Source of the DNA: Strix aluco
Taxonomy: Eukaryota > Chordata > Aves > Strigiformes > Strigidae
NCBI RefSeq assembly: GCF_031877795.1
Contig: NC_133971.1
Coordinates: forward strand, 18,573,171 to 18,637,170
Direction of reading: 5' to 3'
Length of the DNA stretch: 64,000 nt
Shown one piece after another: positions 10,601-22,075 of this stretch (positions within the stretch are counted from its first letter, which is position 1; each line of letters begins with the position of its first letter). Below the pieces are notes generated by a model. It was not told the DNA's origin, ran no database searches, and saw only the letters and a program-made list of their open reading frames with translations. A program made the position numbers and the translations under genes.

Positions 10601-11995
10601 GGTGATGAATGGATGGAGAGCAGCCCTGCAGAAATGGCCTACAAGCAGCTGAACATGAGCTGGCAGTGTGTCCAGGTGGCCAAGAAAGCCAATGGCATCC
10701 TGGCTTGTATTAGAAAGAGTGTGACCAGCAGAAGTAGGGGGTGATAGTCCCCCTGTGCTCTGCACTGGTGAGGCCACACCTGGAGTGTTGTGTCCAGTTT
10801 TGGGCACCTCAATACAAGAGAGATCTCGAGGTGCTGGAGCGAGTGCAGAGGAGGGCAATGAAGTTGGTGAAGGGCCTGGAGAACAAATCCTATAAGGAGA
10901 GATTGAAGGAGCTGGGATTGTTCAGTTTGAGGAAGAGAAGGCTGAGGGGAGACCTCATCACTCTCTACACCTACCTGAAAGGACATTGTAGAGATGTTGG
11001 TGCTGGTCTCTTCTCACAGGTAATTAGCGACAGAACAAGAGGGAATGGCTTTAAACTCCAACAGGGGAGGTTCACACTGGACATTAGGAAAAAAATTTTC
11101 ACAGAAAGAGTGGTCAGACAGTGGAATAGGCTGCCCGGGGAGGTGGTGGAGTCACCATCCCTGGATGTGTTTAAGGGTTGTTTGGATGAGATGTTGGGGG
11201 ATATGGTGTAGGGGAGAACTTGTAGAGTAGGGCTGATGGTTGGACTCGATAATCCCAAGGGACTTTTCCAACCTGAATGATTCTGTGATTCTGTGATTCT
11301 GTGACTTGGGGATACTGGTGGGTAAAAAATTGGACATGAGCTGACAATGTGTGCTTGCAGCCCAGAAAGCCAACCGTATTCTGGGCTGCATAAAGAAACA
11401 TGTAGCCAGCAGGTTGAGGGACATGATTCTCCCCCTCTATTCTGCTCTGGTGAGACGCCACCAGGAGTACTGCATCCAGCTCTGGGGTCCCCAGTACAAG
11501 ACAGACATGGATCTGTTAGACCAGGTCCAGAGGAGAGCTATGAAAATGATCAGAGAGCTGGAACACCTATTCTGTGAAGAAAGGCTAAGACAGTTTGGGT
11601 TGTTCACCCTTGTAGAAGAGAAGGTTCAAGGGAGACCTTATTGCACCCTTCCAATATATAAAGGTGGCTTATGAGAAAGACGAAGAAAGACTTTTTACGA
11701 TGGCCTGTAGGGACAGGACAAGTGGCAACAGTTTTAAATTGAAAGAGGATAGCTTCAGATTGGGCATAAAGAAGAGGTTTTTTTATGATGAGGGTGGTGA
11801 CACACTAGAAGAGGTTGCCCAGGGAAGCTGTGGATGCCCCATCATTGAAAGTGTTCAAGGTCAGATGGGATGGGGCTTTGAGCAACCTGATGTAGTGAAA
11901 GATGTCCCTGTTCATGGCAGGAGGGTTGGACTGGATCATCTTTAAAGGTCTCTTCCAACCAAAAATATTGTATGATTCTGTGATTCCATGATTCT
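10601..11995 (+). mobile_element. Older CR1, interrupted by a younger CR1
   Basis: The outer element is 10601-10637 plus 11304-11995. The left piece ends GGAGAGCAGCCCTGCAGAAA then TGG, and the right piece resumes ACTTGGGGATACTGGTGGG, which together read as continuous CR1. The right piece contains AAQKANRILGCIKKH, SALVRRHQEYCIQLWGPQYK and DLLDQVQRRAMKMI. There is a frame change near 11615-11625, further degenerate coding to about 11840, and a 3' UTR ending at TATGATTCTGTGATTCCATG. The 3' UTR is of the same older type as 8362-9612. Confidence 0.93.
10638..11303 (+). mobile_element. Younger CR1 nested inside an older CR1
   Basis: This is a 5'-truncated CR1 3' end of 666 bp. It starts at about CCTACAAGCAGCTGAACATG and ends with three GATTCTGTG-type tail units at 11277-11303. 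Compared with the copy at 1-742 it has lost one base near 10735-10741 (AGTAGGGGGTGATAG against AGTAGGGAGGTGATAG), which breaks the frame. Downstream, a 156-residue frame (10741-11211) runs to the [10 protein letters not shown]-terminus. Its 3' half is almost identical to 1-742. No target-site duplication is visible at the junctions, as is usual for CR1. Confidence 0.94.
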
Positions 11996-14900
11996 CTTGC
12001 AAAAACAACCTCTCAGTGCTTATTAAACTTTATGCTTACTGTTGGTTTACATATTGCTTTTTCAGTTTTCATACGTCTATTTGGTTTATATCTTGAGCAT
12101 ATGAATTATACACAAAATCTTACAATTTTCTCATTTTTTGTTTCTGTTTTTGTATGTATTCTGTATTTTTGTTTCTCTAATGTCAGGCTTTGTGGTTATA
12201 TCCACGCCTACAACAAACAGAAAGAAACACCTGAAAACGTACTCAAAGAATATATATTATCTGTATACTTGAGTATTTTATATTCTATATATGGGCCAAA
12301 TTAATTTTAGCAGGATCTTATCCTCAAATATTGGTTTTCTTTTTCTGAACTTCATCTCTAACCTAACAAAAAAGGTGCATTTTCAGTGTTAAGTGCCCCT
12401 GAAAACAATAATGTGCAGTTTTTCAAGACAAGAAGGAATGCTCTCCAAGTCACAGCAGTGTGAGAAATCTGCAAACAGTAGATTTGCTATCATAGCTTGT
12501 GTTAAGTGGGAACTACTGAGCCTCAGCCTATGTACTAGCTCTGATTTAATCATAATCCCCAAAGACTGGATTAATTTGTGAATTTATTTAAATTTCAAGT
12601 TTAATATACCTTTTTTGGGTCTCTCTCCACTCATTTTTTAACCTTTCCTGAACTTCCTTTACTAATTATAAAAGACTGTTTTATCAGATTAAGCTGGGGT
12701 TCTTCTACAGTTCCTAAAGAGTTTGGGTTCTCAGAGCCACCATGTTTTGGAGAACTCCTTAAGCTAATGTGAAAATCCTTTTACCTGCATAAAACTTGAT
12801 CTGTTCTTTCATACAGCTTTAGGTGCATTTTTGAATACAGGTAAGATGTTCTGAAATACTGATGAAATCATTGAGAGCTTGAAATAGTTTCCTGTGGTTT
12901 TCCCTGTAAAATTTCCAAGTAGTAGTTTAAAGGAGAAATTATTTTCATGCCTTCTGATCCTTGAGTGAACCAAAGGCAGAAGTGGTGGTGCAGGGGAAAG
13001 TACACCCAACATGACATGAACCTGAAGAGCCTTGTCAAATCCAAGGAAATTAATGAAATTATCCATGCCATGTTCTGGATCTGAGCCTCCATGATGAGAT
13101 GAGAAAGGGTGTAGTATTGGAGAAGGTGAAGAAAAACTAAAACATAATACGACACTTGGGAAGCTATAACCTCTGGTTCTGATGGGATGGTACAAAGTGC
13201 TAAGAAAGAACAGGGAAAAAGAACACAGCACTCATAGGGGAAGGCTCTGTGCAGAATATATGTGCTTTGGAGTGTCCTAAATGCCATGTGCTGTCCCAGA
13301 AGGGTTTCATTAGTGGCCACTCATGACACAAAATCTATCTTGCTTGCTGCACAAGAGGTGCTTAATGGCACTGAAATTGTTCAGTTAATTAAGAACTCAC
13401 CGGGAAGGCCAGTGTTCTTCCTAATGTCCCTCGTAATATAGCAAATTATTGACTTTTGTTCACATTTAGAAATGAAGATCTCATTTCCAGCTAGAGTAAA
13501 TTACATTGTAATAGGACTCCCTCCATTTTATACAATGCTCTATGCTCTTATCTCTGTTTGGTGTAAATCTGCAGTAGTTTCATCAAGTTAATAGATTTTT
13601 TCTATAGTTACACAAGAGTAATTAACGTAACTCTGTCAGGGAAACTGCCAGAGGCCAGTTGTACTAATACTCATGTTGTTGTTCTGGGTACATTGAAAAT
13701 ATGTAGTGGATGTTTTTCAAGAAAAGTGATTCAGATTTCCCCTCTGGCAATAAAGGAAGGAAATTTTTGCATGTCCTATTTTCCAGTTGTGATGTAAACA
13801 CAATGATCTCTTGTTAAATGTTCTCCAGTTTAAAATAAATAAGGGCAAAATTTCCATAAATGAATGAGCAAAATTTTTCCATACTGAAAATAAATATGTT
13901 CTTCTACGTTCAAATTCCACCCATTCATCTCCTTCCCTTTTCCTTTCCAGAACCCTGCATGATTATGCCACTTGCTGCTTGCTGCCATAAAATGTATTTT
14001 TTGACAGCAGTATCCACAGGTCTGTCTCTCAGACCTGAAGATGCCAGGAAATTTTCAGAAGTGGTAAAATTTATTGAATTGCACAAAGGGTTAGACCAAA
14101 GCTAAAATTCTAGATTGACCTACTCCCCAGGTGAATTTCAAAATGGGCCACCATCAGTCCAGAACTACCCCTCAGCACTGGGGAAAAGACTGATTCTTGT
14201 TCTGAATTCTCTAGATTTGATCTGACAAATGGCAAAATGGCATTCTGTCAGTGAAGGGGAAATCCTCACAGTTTCCAGCTGTTTTCCTTATCTGTAAATT
14301 TGGAACTAGTTTTCTATAATTTTTCCGGTCTTAGATTGGTGAGATTTTCAGATGCTTTGTAAAGTGCTTTCAGAAACTGACAATCAAATCTTCTTAGAAG
14401 AAACTTCACTTTCTTTGAACATGCTTTGTAAAACTGCTTAGTGCTCTTCAGATTGTTAAAGACAAGTGACTCAATACAAAGAAAATACAGGCAAATATCA
14501 AAACCAAAGTAATGGTTATATATGAAATTCCAGGAAAAGTGTTGTTGTTGACTTTTTGAAGATAAAGAATACTGGTCAACTTCCATACTGACTAACATGT
14601 TTGAGGGTTAGATCTTGTTGTCATCTGTCATTCCTTTTTGATTTAATATTAAGAGCATATTTTCATATTCTGGTAGTTGTTAAGAGGATCTCAGTGCAAA
14701 ATTGAGCCTGGTTTTATTTATTATCTATTTTTGTTTTTCCCACTGACAAGCATTTTTATTTTGAATATGTAGAGATATCATTTGTATTGTATTATCAAAT
14801 GCATGAGGCTGACCTCTCAGTATTTTTTGCAATCTTGAACGCAAAGACAATGACAGGACTTCACTAAAGGAAAATGCTATCTCCTTTTACATTCTTTCAA

Positions 14901-15972
14901 ATAGTCTAGCAAATATGGCCTACATGCAATGCAGTCAGTGCAGGAAGGAGACCTCTAAGAGAGACCTGGATATACTGTAGGAAAAGGAGTCTTTCATAGT
15001 GACTTTTTGGTTTTATTTTGTGTAAGAGCTGTGGTATTTTGTTAAAGAGCTATAGTATCTCTGCTCAACTAAACCAGTGTTCTACACATAGTGCTTCTTA
15101 TGACACTGAACAGACAAATGTGATCCACATAAGGCAAATAAAACATCGTCATCATCATCATCATGTCATCTCTCTATGGTACTTCCTGTTTGTAGTTACC
15201 AAATAATTTCCTGTTAGAAGGTAAGATGGAGTATTAAAGCAAATTGTACGTAATAGTGTATAGAATTTGTCATGATTGCCTTAAGGAGGGTAAATCTTAA
15301 GCTTTCCAGGCCCATTGTGTGTAGTGACATCAAACCTGCAGAAACCCCATGTAACTTTCTTGAGGTGTTTTTTTGTTTGTTTGTTTGTTTTGTTTGTTTG
15401 GTTTTTTTGTTTGTTTGGTTTGTTGTTTGGTTTGTTTTTTTTTTTTTTCTGATTCTCAGTAAGATTCTTCTGATTTTAACTGGAGTAAATCAGTTTATTG
15501 ATTTACAGTGAGGACAGTATTTAATACTTGTGTGATATCCTCAATGCAGAAGATACTTTTATATTACAATTTAGTACATGAATCAATCACATTTCATTCC
15601 AGTAGTTTAATACCAACACAAGGATCACAGCAAAATAAAAGCTATTGTGGTATATTAAAGAATGAGCAAATTAATTATCTTCTCCTTCCCAAGCAGATTT
15701 GAATCAAACTTTTGAAATACATATTGCTTATAGTATACATAATTAGTGTAATTAATATTGCAATTGATTTAAGTTCTCTGTTACGCTTCACACTTAATGA
15801 TATTATTATAGCAGATAGTGTTCATCTAGCTGGTGTGTTCTGAACAAAAAGTTGTCTTTATCTTGCTTTTCCTATAATGTCATTATGTAACGCTCTTTGC
15901 CTTATTCCTCTGTTTTTTCTCTCAGAGGGTTACAGAAAGAAATTGCGTTTTGTGTTCTGATGCATGAAATAT
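11996..15972. other. Four kilobases of unique DNA, no gene seen
   Basis: The longest frames (140 and 150 residues on the minus strand at 12809-13320) overlap in different frames, lack domains and are bounded by no splice or promoter signals I can defend. The sequence is AT-rich with many short homopolymers. A GTTT/T tract at 15367-15449 is listed separately. Confidence 0.5.
15367..15449. repeat. GTTT simple repeat with T-run
   Basis: Imperfect GTTT tetramers run into a 14-T homopolymer. This is ordinary slippage sequence; similar tracts occur elsewhere in the window. Confidence 0.9.
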
Positions 15973-15977
15973 GTTCC

Positions 15978-16230
15978 TGTACTGGTTTTGGCTGAGCTGC
16001 TAGCTCGCTTCCTGCTGGTGGAGGAGGCGGGGGGGTAGAATCAGAAGGGTAAAAGTGTGAAAACTGGTATGTTGAGATAAAGACAGTTTAATAGGTAAAG
16101 TGAAAGCTGCATGTGCAAGAAAAACAAAATGAGGAATTCATCTACTACTTTTCCTCAGTAGGCAGGTGTTCATAGCACCATGCGAGCCACTATGAAGAAA
16201 TTTAACTCTATCCCAGCCAAAACCAGCATG
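15978..16230 (-). mobile_element. Solo LTR with internal deletion, TSD GTTCC
   Basis: This 253-bp element is flanked by exact GTTCC duplications (15973-15977 and 16231-16235). The left end TGTACTGGTTTTGGCTGAGC, the segment GTTGAGATAAAGACAGTTTA (complement of the R/U5 end with its ATTAAA signal), and the right end AACTCTATCCCAGCCAAAAC are the two ends of the same LTR family as 743-1194. The middle, including the U3 promoter, is missing: the sequence jumps at about 16160-16185. The right terminal ACA has mutated (CCAGCATG). Because the duplication is intact, the deletion happened after insertion. Confidence 0.85.
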
Positions 16231-16235
16231 GTTCC

Positions 16236-18850
16236 TTTTGCCACTGTTTTGACAGGGGCCACCAGTCAGTCTTACTGGCCTTATTCCACCCCTGGGACCA
16301 TGAATACTGTGTCAGCCCAGTCCAGCTCCAGTGATGCCCTCACTGATGGTCCAGTGTCCCAGCACTGGAGTGTCCCAGCCCTGACCCTGATGTGCTTGGG
16401 AGCTCCTGCTTCTGGGGAGGGGGAGAAACACATCATTTGTTCCTCCTCCTTTGAGGCTGATGGTTTCTGCCCTAAAGCTCCCGAGTCCTCTTGGTTGTTG
16501 TCTCCTTCAGCTGCCAGGTGACACCCAGAGCCAGCTGTTCTCCTACTGCCCCACTGCTGTAGGAGGGAGTTGCTTCACACCAGTTTTGTCCTTCTGGGAT
16601 TTGGAAAGTAACAGTAGCCAGAACAATGCTTGTAAAGACTTTCTTACATCCACAGCATGGCCTGGTTTTGAGAAGAAAGTAAAAAATGGTGCAAGAACAG
16701 AGGAGGAGACAGGAGATGTTTCCAGCCTGGTTTTGCATGATCATATCCATTCAGGATATGATTTCTTTCTGCAGCCTCTTTTACAAAGCAATAATTCATG
16801 CTAATGTAGGTTCTTCTACCCTCAGAGATGATTGCTTAATTCCTTTGACTGCCCTGAGAAAAAGGCAAGTTGTCACAAAGATACTACAGTACTAACTTGT
16901 TCTAGGAATGTCCCATAGCCTTCATACTTGTGGTCTGCTAAGCTGGATCTCACTTCTGCTCCTGGACTACTGGATACTGTGAGCCAATCACTTTGCCCAT
17001 CTGACAAAGTACAATGCTAATGCTTTCTTTAATGGTTTTCTCAGTGATGGATGTGTGTAGATAAGACATAGTTACAGAGTTGGGAGAGTGCTGCTGTTCT
17101 AACAAAAAATATTTCAATAATTGCTGTAATTTGTTGGGAGAGACTTGCGAAAAAATTATAAAAGCAGGAGAACAAGAGCAAATGCCAGAAAGATCTGTGG
17201 GTTTTTTTGTTTTTTTTTTTTTTTTTTTCTTTTGTAATGAAGGATGCTTTTTATGTTGCAGCTGGTTGGCACTGAGAGTATCTTCTCCAGAAAAGTCTCT
17301 TGCTAAATAATATGAAATTTCTTTTTATGCATTTGTTATGTATTTGATAATATATAGAACGTATTCTAACTCTTTTGATCTTATGTAACTTCACAATGAC
17401 AAAACCTTCTTTTCCTTTTTGTGATAAATTAATTCAGTCTAGCAACAAGAGTCATCAAAATGTTCTCTCTTCTGTCCTCTTACTCCCCCAAGTTTAGCCA
17501 TTGAAAAACTCTGAAGCAAATAAGTGCATTCAAATCACAGTTCTGACACCAATTCTTTATTTTCCTTTAGCACATCTTCTAATGACCTCAGTTTTCTCTC
17601 TGAGGTGAAGAGAGTTAATGATGGTGTTTGAACACTTAGATGGAATGACATTTTACCAAACACTTTACAGAGGAAGTCTGAATTTTTACAAATGAGGAAT
17701 GCATTCCATAGAAGGATGAAAAGGTTTGCCCAGGGTCATCTCACAAAGTAGGAGCAGGTAATCTCAGGACCTACTGAGTCCAAGTCCAGCACTATAGATG
17801 AGTAATTTAGCCTTCTAGAAAACATAAATAAGTGTTTTAGAAAATTCTTGGAAATAGAAAGCATCACATAATGGTATTACAAGATATGTAGGACAGTCAG
17901 ATCTACGCCTTGCAGTGTCTTACAGATGTTATTGCAGCACACACAATTTTTAAGAAGCAGGAATTCTTAGTGGATGTCATGAATAAAATAATAGGTTGAA
18001 ATGTAAGACTCTCTGTTGTGTTTCATTCTCACTTTCCTTCATTTATTTCAAGTAATCATAAGTAACTGCTAAAAATGGGTGTGCCCAGAAGTTGATTCCC
18101 CTGATTTGTTGTGTGTCTTGGCTAGAATATAGAAAATAGGAACAGAGGCAGCATGCTGACAGTTTTTGAGCTGGTGGCTTATTTTGAGTCAAATGTGTGG
18201 GGTTTTTTATCTTCTAACAGCTACAGTCCCACTGCTATTTGCATTTATATAAAAAGCAGAAGCCTCCATCTCCAAAGACACAGGCCCTAAGACCTGATGT
18301 AAAAATACCAAGCTAAACAGTGTAGTCTCACTCTGTGGTCAAGGCAGTCTGATTGATAGTTTCTGTCTCTTCAGCTGGAACATGCACTTACCAGTTCAAG
18401 TATTTACTAAAGGAATTGCTGCCCCCTTCAAAAAATACCTGTGTAGAAAGGGATGAACAAGAACTTTCTTGGTTTTCTTATGAATTAAAAGCTGCTACAG
18501 TCTGTCTGTGGGCTTCACTGGGACACTTTCCTTATGCCTGTGTTGATCACGGTGCAGCTAGCTGATATACCAGTGACATCAAAAGCAGCACTGAAGAAGC
18601 GAGACAAATAAATATTTGAGCAGCTGCCTTGTGCAGAGTCCCCCATGGCTGCAGTTAGACTCTGATTTAGAAGTGCAAAAGATGAGCCATTCCCTTGGTG
18701 CAACTTTTAGGACTACCAACACAATCCCATTAAAATGTTATCCTTCAACTGAGGGTTGCAAACATTTAAATTAAATCATATTATCAACTCTTTTGAAAAA
18801 CTTAACTCAGATAAATAAAAACCTAGAAAATCTTAAACCATCCATTATAT
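16236..18850. other. Unique DNA, no gene seen
   Basis: The part at 16240-16560 is more GC-rich than its surroundings and open in two frames (113 and 117 residues), but it shows no domain and no start context of note. A long T-run lies at 17204-17231. The rest is AT-rich. Confidence 0.45.
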
Positions 18851-18855
18851 GATAG

Positions 18856-19219
18856 TGTGGTGGTTTAGCCTCTGCCGGGGTCTGAGACCACGCGGCCGCT
18901 GCCCCTCCCCCACAAAGGGAGTGAAATACAAAGCCCCAAGACTGAAATAAGGAAAGGTTTAATACAACAGTGCAATAGCAACACAACAAACAACAACAAT
19001 AGCAATAACAGTAATAGTGATAGTAATGAACAGAGCAAAATAGCTACCAAATACAGCAGTGAGAGGAGCAGATGTACAAAACCACGAGTGCACCGCGCTC
19101 CTGCGACAGGAAAATGTGACCTGCCAGGATGTGACATCCGCATGGTATCTGAATAACCCGGCTAGAGCTCCCCCCCCACTGCTGGGGAAACTTAACCCTA
19201 TCCTGGTTAAACCAGGACA
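18856..19219 (-). mobile_element. Solo LTR, minus strand, TSD GATAG
   Basis: A 364-bp element runs from TGTGGTGGTTTAGCCTCTGC to GGTTAAACCAGGACA, with the identical 5-bp GATAG on both sides (18851-18855 and 19220-19224). On the minus strand it starts TGTCCTGGTTTAACCAGGAT, where the opening bases form a short palindrome, and it ends CCACCACA like the 7.2 kb LTR. The middle has an AACAATAGCAATAACAGTAATAG-type tract corresponding to the AAT/AAC tract of the related LTR at 42870. It is shorter than the other families, with no obvious TATA box. No viral genes adjoin it. Confidence 0.88.
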
Positions 19220-19224
19220 GATAG

Positions 19225-19914
19225 TGACATAATATGTGCTTAGAACTCTTATAAAGACAGTAAAATCACAAATGAAGCAACAGCAGTCTAAGGCAATGAT
19301 ACACATCTGTTAAATACACACAGTTAAAACCTAACGGATTTTCAAAGATTTAGTGGTATAGTATATTAAAAATATTTTCTTTCTTTGAGCTTTAAGATAT
19401 GATAATTTTATAACAAATCTTATTCCTTTTAAACCAAACCAAAATTGAAATAAAAAAAACAAAAGACCCCCAATATCATCCCCAGCACCCAAGTCAGGTT
19501 TTTCCTTATAGGAGGTATGATAGGACTTAGGTTTTTGTTTCATGGCACAATTGGTTATATCCTGGCATTTATGCATTTATGGAACATATGCAGACTCCTA
19601 AATGAAAAATGAACTGCATACTTTCTGGAAGCCTAAAGCCATCCATGAGTTGGTGTGTGGTGAAAGAGGAATTCTGATTTTTATTGTACTTCAGATTTTA
19701 AACAAGATTTCTCTCAGATTTAGCTCACTGCTTTGTGCTATGTGTGTCACCACCTGGACTGGAAGTCCAGAGAATCTCAATGGTTCTGTGATTCCCTTGG
19801 GTTAAATTAAGGTAAACAACACCAAATGACCAGCTAAAATGTTTTACTTGTGGTAGAGAACAGTTTAAACTTGGAAAAGGATAATAAGCAATGTGATCTC
19901 TTATAAATCTATAA
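19225..19914. other. Unique DNA, possible CR1 tail remnant
   Basis: No gene is seen. GGTTCTGTGATTCCCTTGGG at about 19780-19800 may be the end of a very old CR1 tail. Confidence 0.35.
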
Positions 19915-21551
19915 GAAATCTATGACGCCCATATATAAGAAGGGTCGGAAGGATGATCCAGGAAATTACAGGCCTGTCAGCTTGACTTTGGTGCCCGGGA
20001 AGCTGATGGAGCAGCTCATCCTGAGTACCATCACACAACACATGCGGGACAACCAGATGCTCAGGCCCAGTCAGCAGGGGTTTATGAAAGGCAGGTCCTG
20101 CCTGACAAACCTGATCTCCTCCTACGACAGGGCGACCTGCTTATTGGATGAGGGAAAGGCTGTGGATGTTGTCTACCTTGACTTCAGTAAGGCCTTTGAC
20201 ACCATTTTCCACACCATTCTCCTTGCGAAACTGGCTGCTCGTGGCTTGGATGGGCACATGCTTTGCTGGGTAAAAAACTGGCTGGATGGCCGGGCCCAAA
20301 GAGTTGTGGTGAACGGAGTTCAATCCAGTTGACGGCCGGTCACGAGTGGTGTCCCCCAGGGCTCAGTTTTGGGGCCACTCCTGTTTAACATCTTCATTGA
20401 TGATCTAGACGAGGGGATCGAGTGCACCCTCAGTAAGTTTGCAGATGACACCAAGTTGGGTGGGAGTGTTGATCTGCTCGAGGGTAGGGAGGCTCTGCAG
20501 AGAGACCTGGACAGGCTGGAGCGATGGGCTAAGGCCAACTGGAGGAGTTTCAATAAGGCCAAATGCCGGGTGCTGCACTTGGGCCACAACAACCCCCAGC
20601 AGCGCTACAGGCTTGGGGAGGAGTGGCTGGAGAGCTGCCAGTCAGAGAGGGACCTGGGGGTGTTGATTGACAGCCGGCTGAACAGGAGCCAGCAGTGTGC
20701 CCAGGTGGCCAAGAAGGCCAATGGCATCCTGGCTTGCATCAGAAATAGTGTGGCCATCAGGGACAGGGAAGTGATCTTACCCCTGTACTCGGCACTGGTG
20801 AGGCCGCACCTCAATTACTGTGTTCAGTTTTGGGCCCCTCACTACAAAAACATTTAGACTGGACATTAGGAAAAAATTTTTCACAGAAAGAGTGGTTAAA
20901 CAGTGGAATAGGCTGCCAAAGGAGGTGTGGAGTCAGCATTCCTGGATGTGTTTAAGGGTCGTTTAGATGAGATGCTGGGGGATATGCTGTAGAGAACTTC
21001 GCAGAGTAGGGCTGATGGCTGGACTCAATGATCCAAAGGGTCTTTTCCAACCTGAATGATTCTATGATTCTATGAAAGAGGACATTGAATTACTTGAGTG
21101 TGTCCAAAGAAGGGCAATGAAGCTGGTGAAGGGTCTGCAGCACGGGTCTTATGAGGAGCAGATGAGGGAACTGGGGTTGTTTAATCTAAAGAGAAAGCTG
21201 AGGGGAGACCTCATCGCCCTCTACAACTACCTGAAAGGAGGTTGCAGAGAGCTGGGGATGAGTCTCTTTAACCAAGTAATAAGTGACAGAGCAAGAGGGA
21301 ATGGCCTCAAGTTGCGCCAGGGAAGGTTTCGACTAGATATTAGGAAGCATTTCTTTACAGAAGGGGTTTTTAAGCGTTGGAATGGGCTGCCCAGGGAGGT
21401 GGTGGAGTCCCCATCCCTGGAGGTGTTCAAGAGTCGGGTTGACATAGCGCTGAGGGATATGGTGTAGTTGAGAACTGTCAATGGTTGGTTAATGGTTGGA
21501 CTAGATGATCTTCAAGGTCTTTTCCAACCTTGATGATTTTGTGATTCTGTG
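19915..21551 (+). mobile_element. CR1 ORF2 (RT) to 3' end, interrupted by another CR1
   Basis: The outer element is 19915-20850 plus 21075-21551. It opens in the reverse transcriptase at TPIYKKGRKDDPGNYRPVSL and includes YLDFSKAFDT (first catalytic aspartate). It continues through NWLDGRAQRVVVNGV, then FADDTKLGG (the catalytic DD pair), HLGHNN, and [21 protein letters not shown] single nonsense change turns the tryptophan codon of the SSWRP segment into TGA at 20330-20332. The frame otherwise stays open from 19922 to 20857. After the insert, 21072-21467 gives the C-terminal part ending [11 protein letters not shown], with one codon lost (NLKRKLRGD for SLEKRRLRGD). The tail is GATGATTTTGTGATTCTGTG. 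Confidence 0.95.
20851..21074 (+). mobile_element. CR1 3' tail inserted within CR1
   Basis: A severely 5'-truncated CR1 of about 224 bp runs from TTTAGACTGGACATTAGGAA to the tail ATTCTATGATTCTATGA. It interrupts the outer element inside the codons of HYKKDIELL (compare the continuous sequence at 34819-34840). Its 3' UTR is of the 1-742 type (GGGTCGTTTAGATGAGATGC), with more differences from 1-742 than the nested copy at 10638-11303, so it may be somewhat older. The junctions fall in A-runs, so a short target duplication cannot be judged. Confidence 0.92.
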
Positions 21552-21589
21552 AAAGAAAAGAAAGGAAAGAAAAGAAAAAGAAAGGAGAG

Positions 21590-22075
21590 AAAGAGAGTCA
21601 AGGAAATCTGGATCACCACCCCTGCATCCAGTGTTGTCTCAGGTCCGGTAATCTTGGGTGCTGGGTGCCCACAGATCTAGCTTCGATGGTGGGTGCAACA
21701 CAGAGCAAAGTTTCTGTTGCCTTTTTTAAGTTCATCTTATTAACTGATTAGCATACTAGATGAGGAGGGGCAGGTATTCCACAAATTCATGAGAGATGAG
21801 GAAAAAGGTGGTGCATAGGTTCCAGTTGAGTTGGTGGTTGTTGCCCAGCTTTGTTTTTTCCTGTTCCCAGAGATTTTATCAGTCATCACAGAAATATCAG
21901 CTCTTATCATTTCTTGTTACCACTTCAGTGGCGAAGGCCCATTAGTCATTAGCAAGGGAAGCATGGTGTCTGGCTTACACAATAGAGCCACAAACTATCA
22001 GCCTTAGCAGTACTTGTGCTTGAGGGGAAACACCTGGTTTAGACCATGCCTCCCCCTCTGAGGCTTATGTAAGGA
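21590..22075 (-). mobile_element. Partial LTR related to 8780-9462
   Basis: GGATCACCACCCCTGCATCC (21610-) and the following region up to the U3-like end resemble the LTR at 8780-9462 in order: an A/G-rich tract, then an 'ATCACCACC' block, then a 'GTTGCCTTTTTTAAG' block where the other copy has its complement TATA box. The left part is missing because the CR1 tail at 21551 adjoins it through a GAAA tract. The right boundary is uncertain. This is a family resemblance by eye; I cannot define ends or a duplication. Confidence 0.5.

Noticed and set aside
12809..13320. Overlapping minus-strand frames of 140 and 150 residues
   Set aside because: They overlap each other in different frames in unique DNA and have no domain. 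The hydrophobic composition follows base content.
15144..15168. CATCATCATCAT run that gives a His-rich peptide
   Set aside because: A short trinucleotide repeat, not a functional motif.
19922..20332. Frames with clear reverse transcriptase motifs (also 5-658, 10741-11211, 33345-35179)
   Set aside because: Not host genes: they belong to CR1 elements and are annotated as such.
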